64,000 nt of DNA from positions 1-64,000 of the forward strand of contig JAKAVV010000004.1 of the NCBI GenBank assembly GCA_021817145.1, read 5' to 3'. The notes under the pieces are model-generated. The model saw only the letters and a program-made list of their open reading frames with translations. It made no database searches and was not told the origin of the DNA. How positions within the stretch are numbered: position 1 is the stretch's first letter; the number at the start of each line of letters is the position of its first letter. The stretch is from a bacterium. GTDB lineage: Bacteria; Vulcanimicrobiota; JABDET01. The translations under genes were made by a program, and so were the position numbers. Below are positions 42,938 to 51,745 of this stretch, one piece after another.

Positions 42938-45307
42938 CTACTTCACACCGGCTGGTTCTGCGGGAACACTCCCTTTTGAATTTCCACCTGTTCCATTACC
43001 TCCATCACTTCCATAAACTTCTTCTCTAACAATGGATCCTCTATTCGAAAACCAGACTGAAAATGCCAGAGCAGCCGCGCACACGGTAATAACACCTAGG
43101 CGAAGCACAGGTGACATATTAGGCAGAGCAATAGCTGTAATGGATGGAGCAATCAAAATAGCAACTAAGTTTCCTACTTTAATCAAAGGGTTAATTGCAG
43201 GACCAGCCGTATCTTTTAGAGGATCCCCCACTGTATCCCCTACTACAGCGGCTTTATGCTGTTCAGTTCCTTTGCCTCCAAAAAGACCTTCTTCAACCTT
43301 TTTCTTTCCATTATCCCATATCGCGCCAGCATTAGACATAAAAACAGCCATCAACTGTCCAGTTAAAATACTGCCTGCTAAATACCCTCCAAGAGCCTGA
43401 GCTCCAAGAGTAAACCCGACTAAAAGAGGGGTGCCGATCGCCAGAACTCCAGGAGCAAGAAGCTCTTTTTGAGCTGCTTTTGTTGAAATATCCACACATC
43501 GGCCGTAATCAGGTTTTGCTTTCCACTCCATAATTCCTGGAATCTCTCTGAACTGCCGTCTGACCTCTTCAACAACCAGAAAAGCAGCTCTTCCAACAGC
43601 GCTGATAGCAAACCCAGAAAATAAAAACGGCACAGCTCCACCAATCAACAGTCCAATAAAAACAACAGGCAGTTCAAGTCTAATCCCTGTATGACTCAAT
43701 CCTGCTGCTTCAATAAATGAGCTGAACAAACTGGTGGCAGCAATCACAGCAGTTGCAATCGCAAGCCCTTTTGTCAAAGCTTTTGTGGTATTTCCAATCG
43801 CATCTAATTTAGCCACAATTTGATGGGCTCTTTCACCTGACTCACTCTCTTTTAAAGCCCCTGACATTTCAAAAATTCCATTAGCATTATCAGTTACTGG
43901 TCCATAAGTATCCATAGCTAAAATATAACCTGTTGTCGTCAATAATCCAAGCCCAGCAAGAGCCACTCCATACATTTGCAAACCTAAATCTCCTCTAAAA
44001 ATAAACAGAGATGCTCCAATGGTTGCGCAAATTAAAAGAATAGCCCAAACACTGGACTGCAGTCCAAAGGCTAACCCTGATAAAATCATGGTAGCCACAC
44101 CTGTTTTTGTCGAGTAAGCGGTTTCAGTCACTGCAGGGGCATCAATATGGGTGTAGTAATTCGTCAAATACAAGGTTAAAATGGCAAGAACCAATCCTGC
44201 TCCACAAGCAGCTACAAATTTCCACCAATCAGCATGACCTCCATGAAGACCTAAATACCAGTAACCAACACCAGCAATTCCAATAAAAGAAGCAACGGCA
44301 GAAACCCAAAATCCAACATTAATTGGCTTCATTGGATCAGTCATTTCTTCTGTCCCTTTGACCATCTTAATGCCAATGTAAGAGGCGATCACTCCAATCG
44401 CTCTTACCAGAATTGGAAAAATAATCAATGCCACTCCAAATCTCTGATATAAGGCAGCTCCTAAAATAATGGCTGCAACAAGAGTTACCTCATAACTTTC
44501 AAATACATCAGCAGCCATTCCCGCGCAGTCCCCCACATTGTCCCCTACATTGTCTGCAATGGTAGCGGCATTTCTAGGATCATCTTCAGGAATATTTTTC
44601 TCTACTTTTCCAACTAAATCAGAGCCTACATCAGCTGCTTTTGTGTAAATTCCTCCCCCCATCCTCATGAATAAAGCAGCTAAAGAACCTCCAAATCCAA
44701 ATCCAACTAACACAAACATCGCCTTATCTTTAAAAACCAGAAAAATAGTGGTTGCTCCCAGAAGTCCCATCCCAATGGTAAACATTCCGGAAACTCCTCC
44801 TCCAAGGAAAGAAACTTCAAGAGCTTTCTTAAAACTGGACAAAGCGGCATGGGCAGTTCGAACATTTGCTCTAACAGCCAACCCCATTCCAACATACCCT
44901 GCGATATAAGAACAAGTAACCCCCAAAAGAAAAGCTAACGCAATTCCAATTTGCAAAGGAAAGCTGTGAGCATAAGCAGGCATTTGGCGATAAAAGAAAA
45001 ACAAAGCGGCGGCAATCACTAAAACAAATGGAATCATCGTATTTCTCTGTCGAGCTAAATAAGCCATTGCCCCTTCCCGAATTCCATCTGCCACATCTTG
45101 CATTTTCTTCGAACCAGGACTTGCTTTCATGACTGATCTTGCCAACCATATCCCAAATAATACGGAAAGAAAAGCCACCCCTAATCCTGTATATAACAGC
45201 ATAAAGGTCAGGTGAGTAAACGGGGGAAGTTTTATCTGCTCAGGTGAAACTCCGAAACCTGATGTTTTCTGCGCTGCTTGCGTTAACAATTGTAATGACA
45301 AACTCAT
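42938..45307 (-). CDS. hppA: Membrane H+-translocating pyrophosphatase, K+-independent type
   Basis: A 789-residue protein with about 16 membrane helices. The PPi-binding signature DNVGDNVGDCAGMAADVFESY is at about 252-272, and the second Asp-rich motif (VGDTVGDPLKDTAGPAINPLIK) is near the end. The residue that separates the subfamilies is Lys (GNTTKALTKG, K509), which in this family marks K+-independent, H+-pumping enzymes. It couples hydrolysis or synthesis of PPi to proton transport. A Gly/Ser-rich tail extends beyond the usual end. It is the last gene of the PPi-PFK operon. Confidence 0.95.
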   Translation of the reverse strand: MSLSLQLLTQAAQKTSGFGVSPEQIKLPPFTHLTFMLLYTGLGVAFLSVLFGIWLARSVMKASPGSKKMQDVADGIREGAMAYLARQRNTMIPFVLVIAAALFFFYRQMPAYAHSFPLQIGIALAFLLGVTCSYIAGYVGMGLAVRANVRTAHAALSSFKKALEVSFLGGGVSGMFTIGMGLLGATTIFLVFKDKAMFVLVGFGFGGSLAALFMRMGGGIYTKAADVGSDLVGKVEKNIPEDDPRNAATIADNVGDNVGDCAGMAADVFESYEVTLVAAIILGAALYQRFGVALIIFPILVRAIGVIASYIGIKMVKGTEEMTDPMKPINVGFWVSAVASFIGIAGVGYWYLGLHGGHADWWKFVAACGAGLVLAILTLYLTNYYTHIDAPAVTETAYSTKTGVATMILSGLAFGLQSSVWAILLICATIGASLFIFRGDLGLQMYGVALAGLGLLTTTGYILAMDTYGPVTDNANGIFEMSGALKESESGERAHQIVAKLDAIGNTTKALTKGLAIATAVIAATSLFSSFIEAAGLSHTGIRLELPVVFIGLLIGGAVPFLFSGFAISAVGRAAFLVVEEVRRQFREIPGIMEWKAKPDYGRCVDISTKAAQKELLAPGVLAIGTPLLVGFTLGAQALGGYLAGSILTGQLMAVFMSNAGAIWDNGKKKVEEGLFGGKGTEQHKAAVVGDTVGDPLKDTAGPAINPLIKVGNLVAILIAPSITAIALPNMSPVLRLGVITVCAAALAFSVWFSNRGSIVREEVYGSDGGNGTGGNSKGSVPAEPAGVK

Positions 45308-45319
45308 GAATAAACCTCC

Positions 45320-45760
45320 TTATCTTTTTCCTGTTTTTCCTCTTTTTGCTTCAACATTTCGTTTTAAATCTAAAAGCCGCTCTTCGCTCTCTTTCATAAA
45401 ACGAGCGAGTTTTTCTTCAAAACTGGTAGATTCGGATCTTCTGGTCCCTTCCCTTTCTACTTCAATAAGAGTGCGAGACTTCACTTTTATCTTTTTTTTA
45501 TCATCGGCTATTTTATTGACAGGAGCCTTATTAACCTGTTTTAAAGAGAGCTCATATTTACCTTTATCATTAACTCCAATAACTTTGACGCGAATTTGCT
45601 GCTTTTCTTTTAAATAAGGGCGTATATCGGCAATAAAACCATCAGCAATTTCCGATATGTGCACCATTCCAACCTTTCCGCCATCCAGCTCTATGAAAGC
45701 GCCGAAAGAAGTAATGTTGGTAACGGTTCCCTCAATAATGGAACCGATTTCAAGGGACAT
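45320..45760 (-). CDS. S1 RNA-binding domain protein
   Basis: A 146-residue protein. The N-terminal S1 domain (SLEIGSIIEGTVTNITSFGAFIELDGGKVGMVHISEIADGFI) is like those of polynucleotide phosphorylase or YugI. The charged C-terminal tail (about 75-146) lacks a fold I recognise and ends in KRGKTGKR. It binds RNA or ribosomes in related proteins. Its start overlaps the FtsB-like gene by 11 bases. Confidence 0.9.
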   Translation of the reverse strand: MSLEIGSIIEGTVTNITSFGAFIELDGGKVGMVHISEIADGFIADIRPYLKEKQQIRVKVIGVNDKGKYELSLKQVNKAPVNKIADDKKKIKVKSRTLIEVEREGTRRSESTSFEEKLARFMKESEERLLDLKRNVEAKRGKTGKR

Positions 45761-46139
45761 TCAACTTAAAATCCTCCTTCATTTTTTTTAAGAGATTTTT
45801 TGACACCGTATGATTTTTCCTCTTTTTTTTCTTAAAAATCACTTTAACCGCGATTTCACCAGGGAGTACTAAACCAAGCTTCTCTCTTGCAAGCGTTCTT
45901 ATTTTCTCCGGTGAATATAAAGCCTCCTTCTCTTTTTCAAGATATAAATCTTCTTTTGTCAATTTTTTTAATGCCTGTCTAACTTCTGTTAATCTAAAAT
46001 GAATTCTTCTTTCTTGAATAATTTTTTTAGCAAAAGCGACAACACCGCGGACAAGCCCGAAAAAAAGGATGGTAACAACAATTAATCTTCCCCAATGAAC
46101 TCGGGTTATGAAATTTTTTTTACGATGCTTATCCTGCAT
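45750..46139 (-). CDS. FtsB/DivIC-like septum protein
   Basis: A 129-residue single-pass membrane protein. A basic cytoplasmic N-terminus leads to one helix (LIVVTILFFGLVRGVVAFA), a coiled coil (RIHFRLTEVRQALKKLTKEDLYLEKEKEALYS) and the family end (PEKIRTLAREKLGLVLPGEIAV). FtsB organises the division site with FtsL and FtsQ. It lies two bases after the PFK gene. Confidence 0.85.
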   Translation of the reverse strand: MQDKHRKKNFITRVHWGRLIVVTILFFGLVRGVVAFAKKIIQERRIHFRLTEVRQALKKLTKEDLYLEKEKEALYSPEKIRTLAREKLGLVLPGEIAVKVIFKKKKRKNHTVSKNLLKKMKEDFKLNVP

Positions 46140-46141
46140 AT

Positions 46142-47173
46142 CTAAAAAAATATCCTCGCCAATTCATAGAGCTGAGGATCCACTTTACGGGGGGATTTGG
46201 AAATCGCTTCTTTTAAAGAAAGAGTCACAATCTGATTTCCTTGAAGAGCAGTCATCACCCCATACTTTCCTTTATTTAATAGATCCACTGCCTCAACCCC
46301 AAGGCGAGTCGCAAGAATTCGATCAAACACAACAGGGGATCCCCCTCTCTGCACATATCCCAAAACTGTTACTCTTGTTTCAAATCCAGTCCTTCTCTCA
46401 ATTTCACGAGACACGGCATCACCAACCCCTCTTTTATCCAATCGCTCGTGACCAAAAGCATCCCCTCCAATTCCCGCGCTCTCTGCCTTGATATCAGGGA
46501 TAACAGCCCCTTCTGCCACCACAATAATACTGAAATCTTTCCCAAGACCTCTCCGTTCATCTAAGTGGTCAACAATGTGATCCATGGTAGAAGGGACTTC
46601 AGGGATCACAATCCAGTCCGCTCCTCCTCCCAGTCCTCCTAACAAAGCCACCCATCCTGCTTCGCGCCCCATAACCTCAAGAACCATTACTCTGTGATGA
46701 GAGCTGGCAGTTGAATGAAGTTTATCAAGAGCATCAGTAACAATAGAAACAGCGGAATAAAAACCGATGCAGAAATCGGTTCCATAAACGTCATTATCCA
46801 TTGTTTTAGGAACTCCAACAACAGGAACACCTTTATCAGAAAGAGCTAAAGCAACACTCAGGGTATCATCCCCGCCTATTGCCACCAAAGCATCTAACCT
46901 GGCTTCTTGAAAATTTTTAAGAATGATCTCGTATCCACCAGGAATCTTCTCAGGATTGGTTCTAGAGGTTCCAAGAAAAGTTCCTCCTATGGGTAAAATT
47001 CCAGAAACCAGACGTAAATCCAGAGGCTCAAAATCAGAAGAAATCAATCCCTGCCAGCCATTTTTTATTCCTGTTACAGAATTCCCCTTATCAACTGCTC
47101 TTCGAACAACAGCTCGAATGGCGGCATTTAGTCCAGGACAGTCCCCACCCCCTGTTAAAACCCCAATATTCAT
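46142..47173 (-). CDS. 6-phosphofructokinase, PPi-dependent type predicted
   Basis: A 343-residue PFK. Key motifs: GGGDCPGLNAAIRAVV, IGGTFLGTSR, the nucleotide/PPi site AIGGDDTLSV (G100-G101-D102-D103) and GVPKTMDND (K123). ATP-type enzymes normally have Gly where D103 lies; Asp there together with Lys at 123 is the known fingerprint of PPi-linked PFKs. It would phosphorylate fructose-6-phosphate with PPi, reversibly. Being first gene of an operon ending in the H+-pyrophosphatase makes this functionally sensible and parallels known pfp-hppA operons in methanotrophs. Confidence 0.85.
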   Translation of the reverse strand: MNIGVLTGGGDCPGLNAAIRAVVRRAVDKGNSVTGIKNGWQGLISSDFEPLDLRLVSGILPIGGTFLGTSRTNPEKIPGGYEIILKNFQEARLDALVAIGGDDTLSVALALSDKGVPVVGVPKTMDNDVYGTDFCIGFYSAVSIVTDALDKLHSTASSHHRVMVLEVMGREAGWVALLGGLGGGADWIVIPEVPSTMDHIVDHLDERRGLGKDFSIIVVAEGAVIPDIKAESAGIGGDAFGHERLDKRGVGDAVSREIERRTGFETRVTVLGYVQRGGSPVVFDRILATRLGVEAVDLLNKGKYGVMTALQGNQIVTLSLKEAISKSPRKVDPQLYELARIFF

Positions 47174-47250
47174 TATTAAACTTATGGTTCGCTCCTAAAA
47201 AAACAGATCCTTTAAAAGGGGAGTAAAAATTCCTGAAGAAAGAATCTAGA

Positions 47251-48288
47251 ATGAAGCCAATGCCAAAACCGTCTTCTGAACGTCTTGAGGAGATGAAAAA
47301 AATTCCTAAAATTGATTTGCACAGACATCTGGAAGGTTCTCTTTTACCAGAAACAATTTTGCACCTTGCTCAAAAACATCACATCAGCCTTCCCGCTGAC
47401 TCAACTGCAGAACTGCGCCCTTTTGTTCAAGTTACAGAACAGGATCAAACCCTTCTGGATTTTATAAAAAAATTTGATGTTTTAGCTCTTTTATTTAAAA
47501 ATAAAAAAATCATCCAGGAGATTACTTACCAGGTGATTCAAGAAGCTTTCGAAGATCATGTCTGCTATCTTGAACTGAGATTTGCCCCCACCTATATGTC
47601 AGGTTATTGGCATCTCAATTATCATGATATCATGGAAGGGGTTTTAGAAGGGTATGAACAAGCAAAAAAAGAGTTTCCTAAAATGATGACACGATTTATC
47701 CTTATTGTCAATCGAGAATCCACATTGAAATCCGCGGAAGAGATGCTGAAACTTGCTTTGTCCTACCGAAACCAGGACATTGTGGGAATTGACCTGGCAG
47801 GAGATGAACAAAATTATCCTCCAGAGCTCTTCCAGGAGATATTCCAGGAAGCTGCGCGGTCCAGCCTTTTTATTACCATTCATGCTGGTGAAGCGCGAGG
47901 AGCAGAAGCCGTTCAAACTGCTGTGGAAAAATGCAAAGCAGTCCGAATTGGACACGGTGTCAGAATAGCTGGAAACTCGAAAATCGAAACCCTTATCAGA
48001 GATAAAGAAGTGTATCTGGAAGTATGCCCAACCAGTAATGTGCAGACAGGGGCTGTTCAAACATGGGAAGAGCATCCTATCAGACATTTTATCGCTGAAA
48101 AGATTCCCATCACCATTAATACCGATGATCCAGGAGTCAGCGGAATTACTTTAAGCCATGAATACGCGCTCCTTTTAGATTTTTATAAAATTCCAAAAGA
48201 AACTCTCAGCTCTTTTTATCATCAAGCAGTCAATGCGGCTTTTCTGCCTCAAACTGAAAAGGAAAAACTGAAGAAACGATTTGCCTAA
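47251..48288 (+). CDS. add: Adenosine deaminase
   Basis: A 345-residue metal-dependent amidohydrolase: zinc-binding PKIDLHRHLEGSLLPETI near the start, then ITIHAGEARGAEAV, RIGHGVRIA, CPTSNVQTGA and the catalytic NTDDPGVSGITLSHEY. It converts adenosine to inosine, feeding the purine nucleoside phosphorylase found at 24111. An adenine deaminase role is less likely because of the length and motif set. Confidence 0.92.
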   Translation: MKPMPKPSSERLEEMKKIPKIDLHRHLEGSLLPETILHLAQKHHISLPADSTAELRPFVQVTEQDQTLLDFIKKFDVLALLFKNKKIIQEITYQVIQEAFEDHVCYLELRFAPTYMSGYWHLNYHDIMEGVLEGYEQAKKEFPKMMTRFILIVNRESTLKSAEEMLKLALSYRNQDIVGIDLAGDEQNYPPELFQEIFQEAARSSLFITIHAGEARGAEAVQTAVEKCKAVRIGHGVRIAGNSKIETLIRDKEVYLEVCPTSNVQTGAVQTWEEHPIRHFIAEKIPITINTDDPGVSGITLSHEYALLLDFYKIPKETLSSFYHQAVNAAFLPQTEKEKLKKRFA

Positions 48289-48303
48289 AAGGGCTGCTTT
48301 CTG

Positions 48304-48513
48304 TTATTCCATTTTCCAGGCTAGCACAGTGCAGTAGATCAGTCCAGCCAGCATAACGACAAGGGCAGCAACAGCATAGACATAAAGAGCGTCATAAGAA
48401 AAGGACATCTTCTTTAGAACAGAATAAAGCTGGAAAGCTGCCATCATATAAATAAACAGAGCAATCTCGTAAAAAAGCAGAATGCGCCTTTTCTTTGAAT
48501 TTTGATCTTTCAT
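48304..48513 (-). CDS. Small two-helix membrane protein
   Basis: A 69-residue protein with two hydrophobic segments (ILLFYEIALFIYMMAAFQLY and ALYVYAVAALVVMLAGLIYC). A strong AGGAGG site precedes the ATG, which argues for a real gene. No family is recognised. It converges with the adenosine deaminase gene. Confidence 0.65.
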   Translation of the reverse strand: MKDQNSKKRRILLFYEIALFIYMMAAFQLYSVLKKMSFSYDALYVYAVAALVVMLAGLIYCTVLAWKME

Positions 48514-48588
48514 TATGTCATCCTCCTTAATGAAATTTTGATGCAGAGAAATCTTAATCCTCTTTAAAATTTCGAAAAATTCCTATTT

Positions 48589-49143
48589 TCATTTTTCTCT
48601 CCAAATTAAGCAGCCTGTCAAAATATCATGAAACGCCTGCTTTCTTCCTGTGATGGCAATTAAAATATTATCCATCAGTCCAATCACAAAAATAAGCCCG
48701 AATACAAATTTCAGCCAGTATCTGGCGCTTGCTCTCCAGAAAGAAATTCGATCTCCTTTTAAATCCGTGATCTTATCATTGACCAATTGCATGCCATAAG
48801 TTGCCTGAAGAGAAGAGCTGTGCAGAATAGAAGAATAAAGCCACGGTACAATCACGACCAAACCCAGCTCAAACGAAAACATCCAGAAGAAGAAGTTTAT
48901 TCTTTCCATAAAAGGAAGAAAGATATTTTTAAAAGGAAGGGACGAAATAAAAGATTTTACAAAAGAAAGTTTTCCAATAGGAAAAGGTGGAAAAACAGGA
49001 TGAAACAAAGCGATGACAAAAACGAAACAGAAAGTTAATAGAATTAAAATAAACATGACAATGAAAAGATCGAGAAAATTAGATCCAACACGCCTCCAAA
49101 ATCCGGCGTATCCCGAATATTGATTCAGCCCCTTTTTACTCAC
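48589..49143 (-). CDS. RDD-family membrane protein
   Basis: A 184-residue protein with about four hydrophobic segments. The RDD signature is present as GFWRRVGSNFLDLFIVMFI (Arg and Asp in the first helix) and the final helices carry FWRASARYWLKFVFGLIFV and GRKQAFHDILTGCLI (Asp). Some RDD proteins act in sodium/proton exchange or as membrane accessory proteins. It starts with GTG at 49143; the SD-like AAGGGG lies a little far upstream. Confidence 0.85.
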   Translation of the reverse strand: MSKKGLNQYSGYAGFWRRVGSNFLDLFIVMFILILLTFCFVFVIALFHPVFPPFPIGKLSFVKSFISSLPFKNIFLPFMERINFFFWMFSFELGLVVIVPWLYSSILHSSSLQATYGMQLVNDKITDLKGDRISFWRASARYWLKFVFGLIFVIGLMDNILIAITGRKQAFHDILTGCLIWREK

Positions 49144-49195
49144 ACCTAAAACGCCCCTTACTCAATTCTGTCATCATCATCTGTTTTATTTAATT

Positions 49196-50269
49196 TTAAC
49201 CTTTAGCTCTCAGATACTGCGCTGGCCAGAGGCTTGTTTCTATTTGCAGTCTGGAAGCAGCCATAAGCGGCCAGTAAGGATCCCTTAAAAATCCACGAGC
49301 AATGGCAATCAAATCCGCTTTCCCTTCCTGAAGAATTTTTTCAGCTTGCGGAGCCTCTGTAATCAATCCAAGAGCAGCTGTTGGAATGCCAACTTCATTT
49401 CGAATTCGATCTGAGAAAGGAACTTGATACCCTGGTTCATCAGGAATTTCAGCATAAGAAACCATCCCTCCAGAAGAACACACAATTAAATCAACACCCT
49501 CTTCTTTTAATTTTTTAGAAAAAACCACGGACTGCTCTAAATCCCATCCTCCTGAAACCCAATCTGTCGCTGAAATCCTCACAAACAAAGGATATTTTTC
49601 TGGCCAAACTTTTCGCGCGGCTTTTACAATCTCTAAAGGAAACTTCATTCTGTTCTCCAGAGATCCACCATAATCATCCTTTCTTTGATTGCTGAGAGGG
49701 GAAAGAAATTCATGTATCAAATACCCGTGAGCAGCATGAATTTCAACCACTTTAAATCCTGCTGCATAAGCTCTTTCTACCCCTTTTTGAAACGCTTTCT
49801 CAATAACCTGCATCTCTCTTCTGGTTAATTCAATTGGAACAGGATAATTTGTGTCATACGGGATAGAAGTTGGAGCCACAGGAATCCATCCACCCTCTTC
49901 AAGTTTAACAGGTCTTGGACCAGAATCCCATGGGCGGCGCGTAGAGGCTTTTCTTCCCGCGTGAGCCAATTGAATTCCTGCTAGAGCCCCTTGTGATTCA
50001 ATGAATGTGGTAATCTGTTTTAACATTTCCAGATGATCATCTTTCCAGATCCCTAAATCTTGAGGAGAAATCCTGCCTCGAGGTTCAACAGCAGTCGCTT
50101 CTGTTGTAACCAAAGCTGCCCCACCAACTGCTCTGCTGCCTAAATGGACGAGATGCCAGTTATTCGCAAATCCATCTTCTGAAGAGTACTGACACATCGG
50201 GGAAACTGTAATCCTATTTCTAAAAACAACTTCTCGAAGTTTTAAAGGGGAGAATAACATTTTATTCAT
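49196..50269 (-). CDS. NADH:flavin oxidoreductase of the OYE/YqjM type
   Basis: A 357-residue TIM-barrel flavoprotein matching YqjM/NamA-type old yellow enzymes: FRNRITVSPMCQYSSEDG (redox-tuning Cys), GIQLAHAGRKAS, substrate-binding H-x2-H in EIHAAHGYLIHEFLSPLSNQ, the YGGSLENR motif, and IARGFLRDPYWP. It reduces activated C=C bonds with NAD(P)H. The physiological substrate is unknown. Confidence 0.93.
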   Translation of the reverse strand: MNKMLFSPLKLREVVFRNRITVSPMCQYSSEDGFANNWHLVHLGSRAVGGAALVTTEATAVEPRGRISPQDLGIWKDDHLEMLKQITTFIESQGALAGIQLAHAGRKASTRRPWDSGPRPVKLEEGGWIPVAPTSIPYDTNYPVPIELTRREMQVIEKAFQKGVERAYAAGFKVVEIHAAHGYLIHEFLSPLSNQRKDDYGGSLENRMKFPLEIVKAARKVWPEKYPLFVRISATDWVSGGWDLEQSVVFSKKLKEEGVDLIVCSSGGMVSYAEIPDEPGYQVPFSDRIRNEVGIPTAALGLITEAPQAEKILQEGKADLIAIARGFLRDPYWPLMAASRLQIETSLWPAQYLRAKG

Positions 50270-50286
50270 GATTCAAAAACCTCCGT

Positions 50287-51591
50287 TTATTTAACTTCAC
50301 TATGTTTATGATTTATTTCGCTCTTTTCTGTTCCGCTGCCAGGATACCCTAAAATACAGCGTTTCACAAAGCCTGAAAATCCTTCCTTCTCTTCAAAATA
50401 AACGAAAAAACTTGTAAAAAATATACTCAAAATAATGGTCAAATACAAAACCTCCTGAACCAGCCCTCCCCCAGGAATTCCAAGCTGAAGAGGGACAGCT
50501 GCAAGCGCAGCAGCAGCAGTTCCTCTTGGGATCATAAAAGACATTAAGGCAGCGCTTTCAGGATTTAATTTCAACTTTCGGCCCAAAAATCTTATCGTTA
50601 AAAATCTCGCCATTAAAATGACTAAAATCAAAACCAAAACCACCTCAATAGAAGAAAGATGAAAATTAACAATGGAAAGACCGATATAAACAAAGAAAAA
50701 TGTTTTTACTAAAAACACAATTTCACTGAAAAACAGCTTTTCATTCTGGCTGAGAGAAACCGGATCCATTTGAATTTTTTTTGAAACCCAGGGAATTTTA
50801 AATAATTGAATATTCCCCATTGTAATTCCAAACATCAAGGCTGCCACAGGACCACTGTACCCCAAAAATTCAGCAATGCCGTAAAGCACGAAAAGAAATG
50901 AAAAAGTGGTAAATGAAGAGTTTTGGAGCTGACGGATTTTGTTCAAAACCAAAGACCAGAAATACCCGCCAATCCATCCGACCACAACTGCCAGGAGAAA
51001 AGAGGAAAATAACTTCCCTAAAATCTGACCAACCGACATTTTATTTAAATGCGCGGAAGTTAAAATACCAAGGGCAATCACAATACTGATCGCCTCTCCA
51101 AGGGCTGACTCCAGAGTTAAAATGACTCTTGTGGAATCACTGATTTTTAATTGGGAAAGAATAGGGATAACAATGGTTGGGGCTGTGCTGGCAAGTAAAG
51201 TTCCAACAAATAATGAAAGCGTTAGAGAAGAATGAGAAACAAGAGATGTTTTTGACAATTCAAAATAAGCGGTTGAAAGCAGTGCCGCAGTTACGACAAA
51301 ACTTAGCAAAGTAATAAAAAGTGTCTCTCGAAAAGCCCCTTTCAAACTCCGATAACTGAGATAAAGTCCTGCTTCAAATAAAATCACAACAACGGTAATG
51401 GTGGTGAAAACATGCCCAATTTTCCCGAAATCTTGAGGGGAAACCACTTTTAAAACAGGCCCTAAAATGACCCCTAAAACAAGGAGAAAAAAAACATCGG
51501 GAATTCTGGTTTTCTCAAATAGAACAACAAAAAAATGAGCCAAAAAGATAATTAAACCCACCATTAAAATAATAGAACCATCTGTGATCAT
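50287..51591 (-). CDS. Monovalent cation:proton antiporter (CPA family)
   Basis: A 434-residue membrane protein with about 12-13 hydrophobic helices of the Na+/H+ exchanger fold. Features include VFFLLVLGVILGPVLK, FEAGLYLSYRSLKGAF, TLESALGEAISIV in the transport core, and PRGTAAAALAAVPLQLGIPG. There is no attached TrkA-type domain. It probably expels Na+ or K+ in exchange for H+. It is the last of three nearby minus-strand genes. Confidence 0.9.
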   Translation of the reverse strand: MITDGSIILMVGLIIFLAHFFVVLFEKTRIPDVFFLLVLGVILGPVLKVVSPQDFGKIGHVFTTITVVVILFEAGLYLSYRSLKGAFRETLFITLLSFVVTAALLSTAYFELSKTSLVSHSSLTLSLFVGTLLASTAPTIVIPILSQLKISDSTRVILTLESALGEAISIVIALGILTSAHLNKMSVGQILGKLFSSFLLAVVVGWIGGYFWSLVLNKIRQLQNSSFTTFSFLFVLYGIAEFLGYSGPVAALMFGITMGNIQLFKIPWVSKKIQMDPVSLSQNEKLFFSEIVFLVKTFFFVYIGLSIVNFHLSSIEVVLVLILVILMARFLTIRFLGRKLKLNPESAALMSFMIPRGTAAAALAAVPLQLGIPGGGLVQEVLYLTIILSIFFTSFFVYFEEKEGFSGFVKRCILGYPGSGTEKSEINHKHSEVK

Positions 51592-51631
51592 AAGGATTCC
51601 TTACTCTGGCGGAATTTTAATCTTTTGTTCA

Positions 51632-51737
51632 TAGACATAGAACCTGAAACATGATAAGATGTAATCAATGAGGGTTTCATAAAGCTCCATACCCCCTCCG
51701 AAGCTCTGTCGGAATGACCGGCAGAGCTCTTTTTTTG
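51632..51737 (+). ncRNA. Candidate small RNA with promoter and terminator
   Basis: Between two minus-strand genes, the plus strand carries TAGACA (51632-51637), 17 bases and TAAGAT (51655-51660), then about 40 bases to a clear terminator: 11-bp hairpin 51702-51728 (one G-U pair) followed by T7. No plus-strand gene lies upstream, so the terminator needs a transcript of its own. A short RNA of about 65-70 nt is inferred. Confidence 0.4.
51702..51736 (+). terminator. Rho-independent terminator, orphan on the plus strand
   Basis: AGCTCTGTCGG-AATGA-CCGGCAGAGCT then CTTTTTTT. It has no T run in the reverse direction, so it does not serve the minus-strand acyl-CoA dehydrogenase gene that ends nearby. 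Confidence 0.8.
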
Positions 51738-51745
51738 TTATAAAT

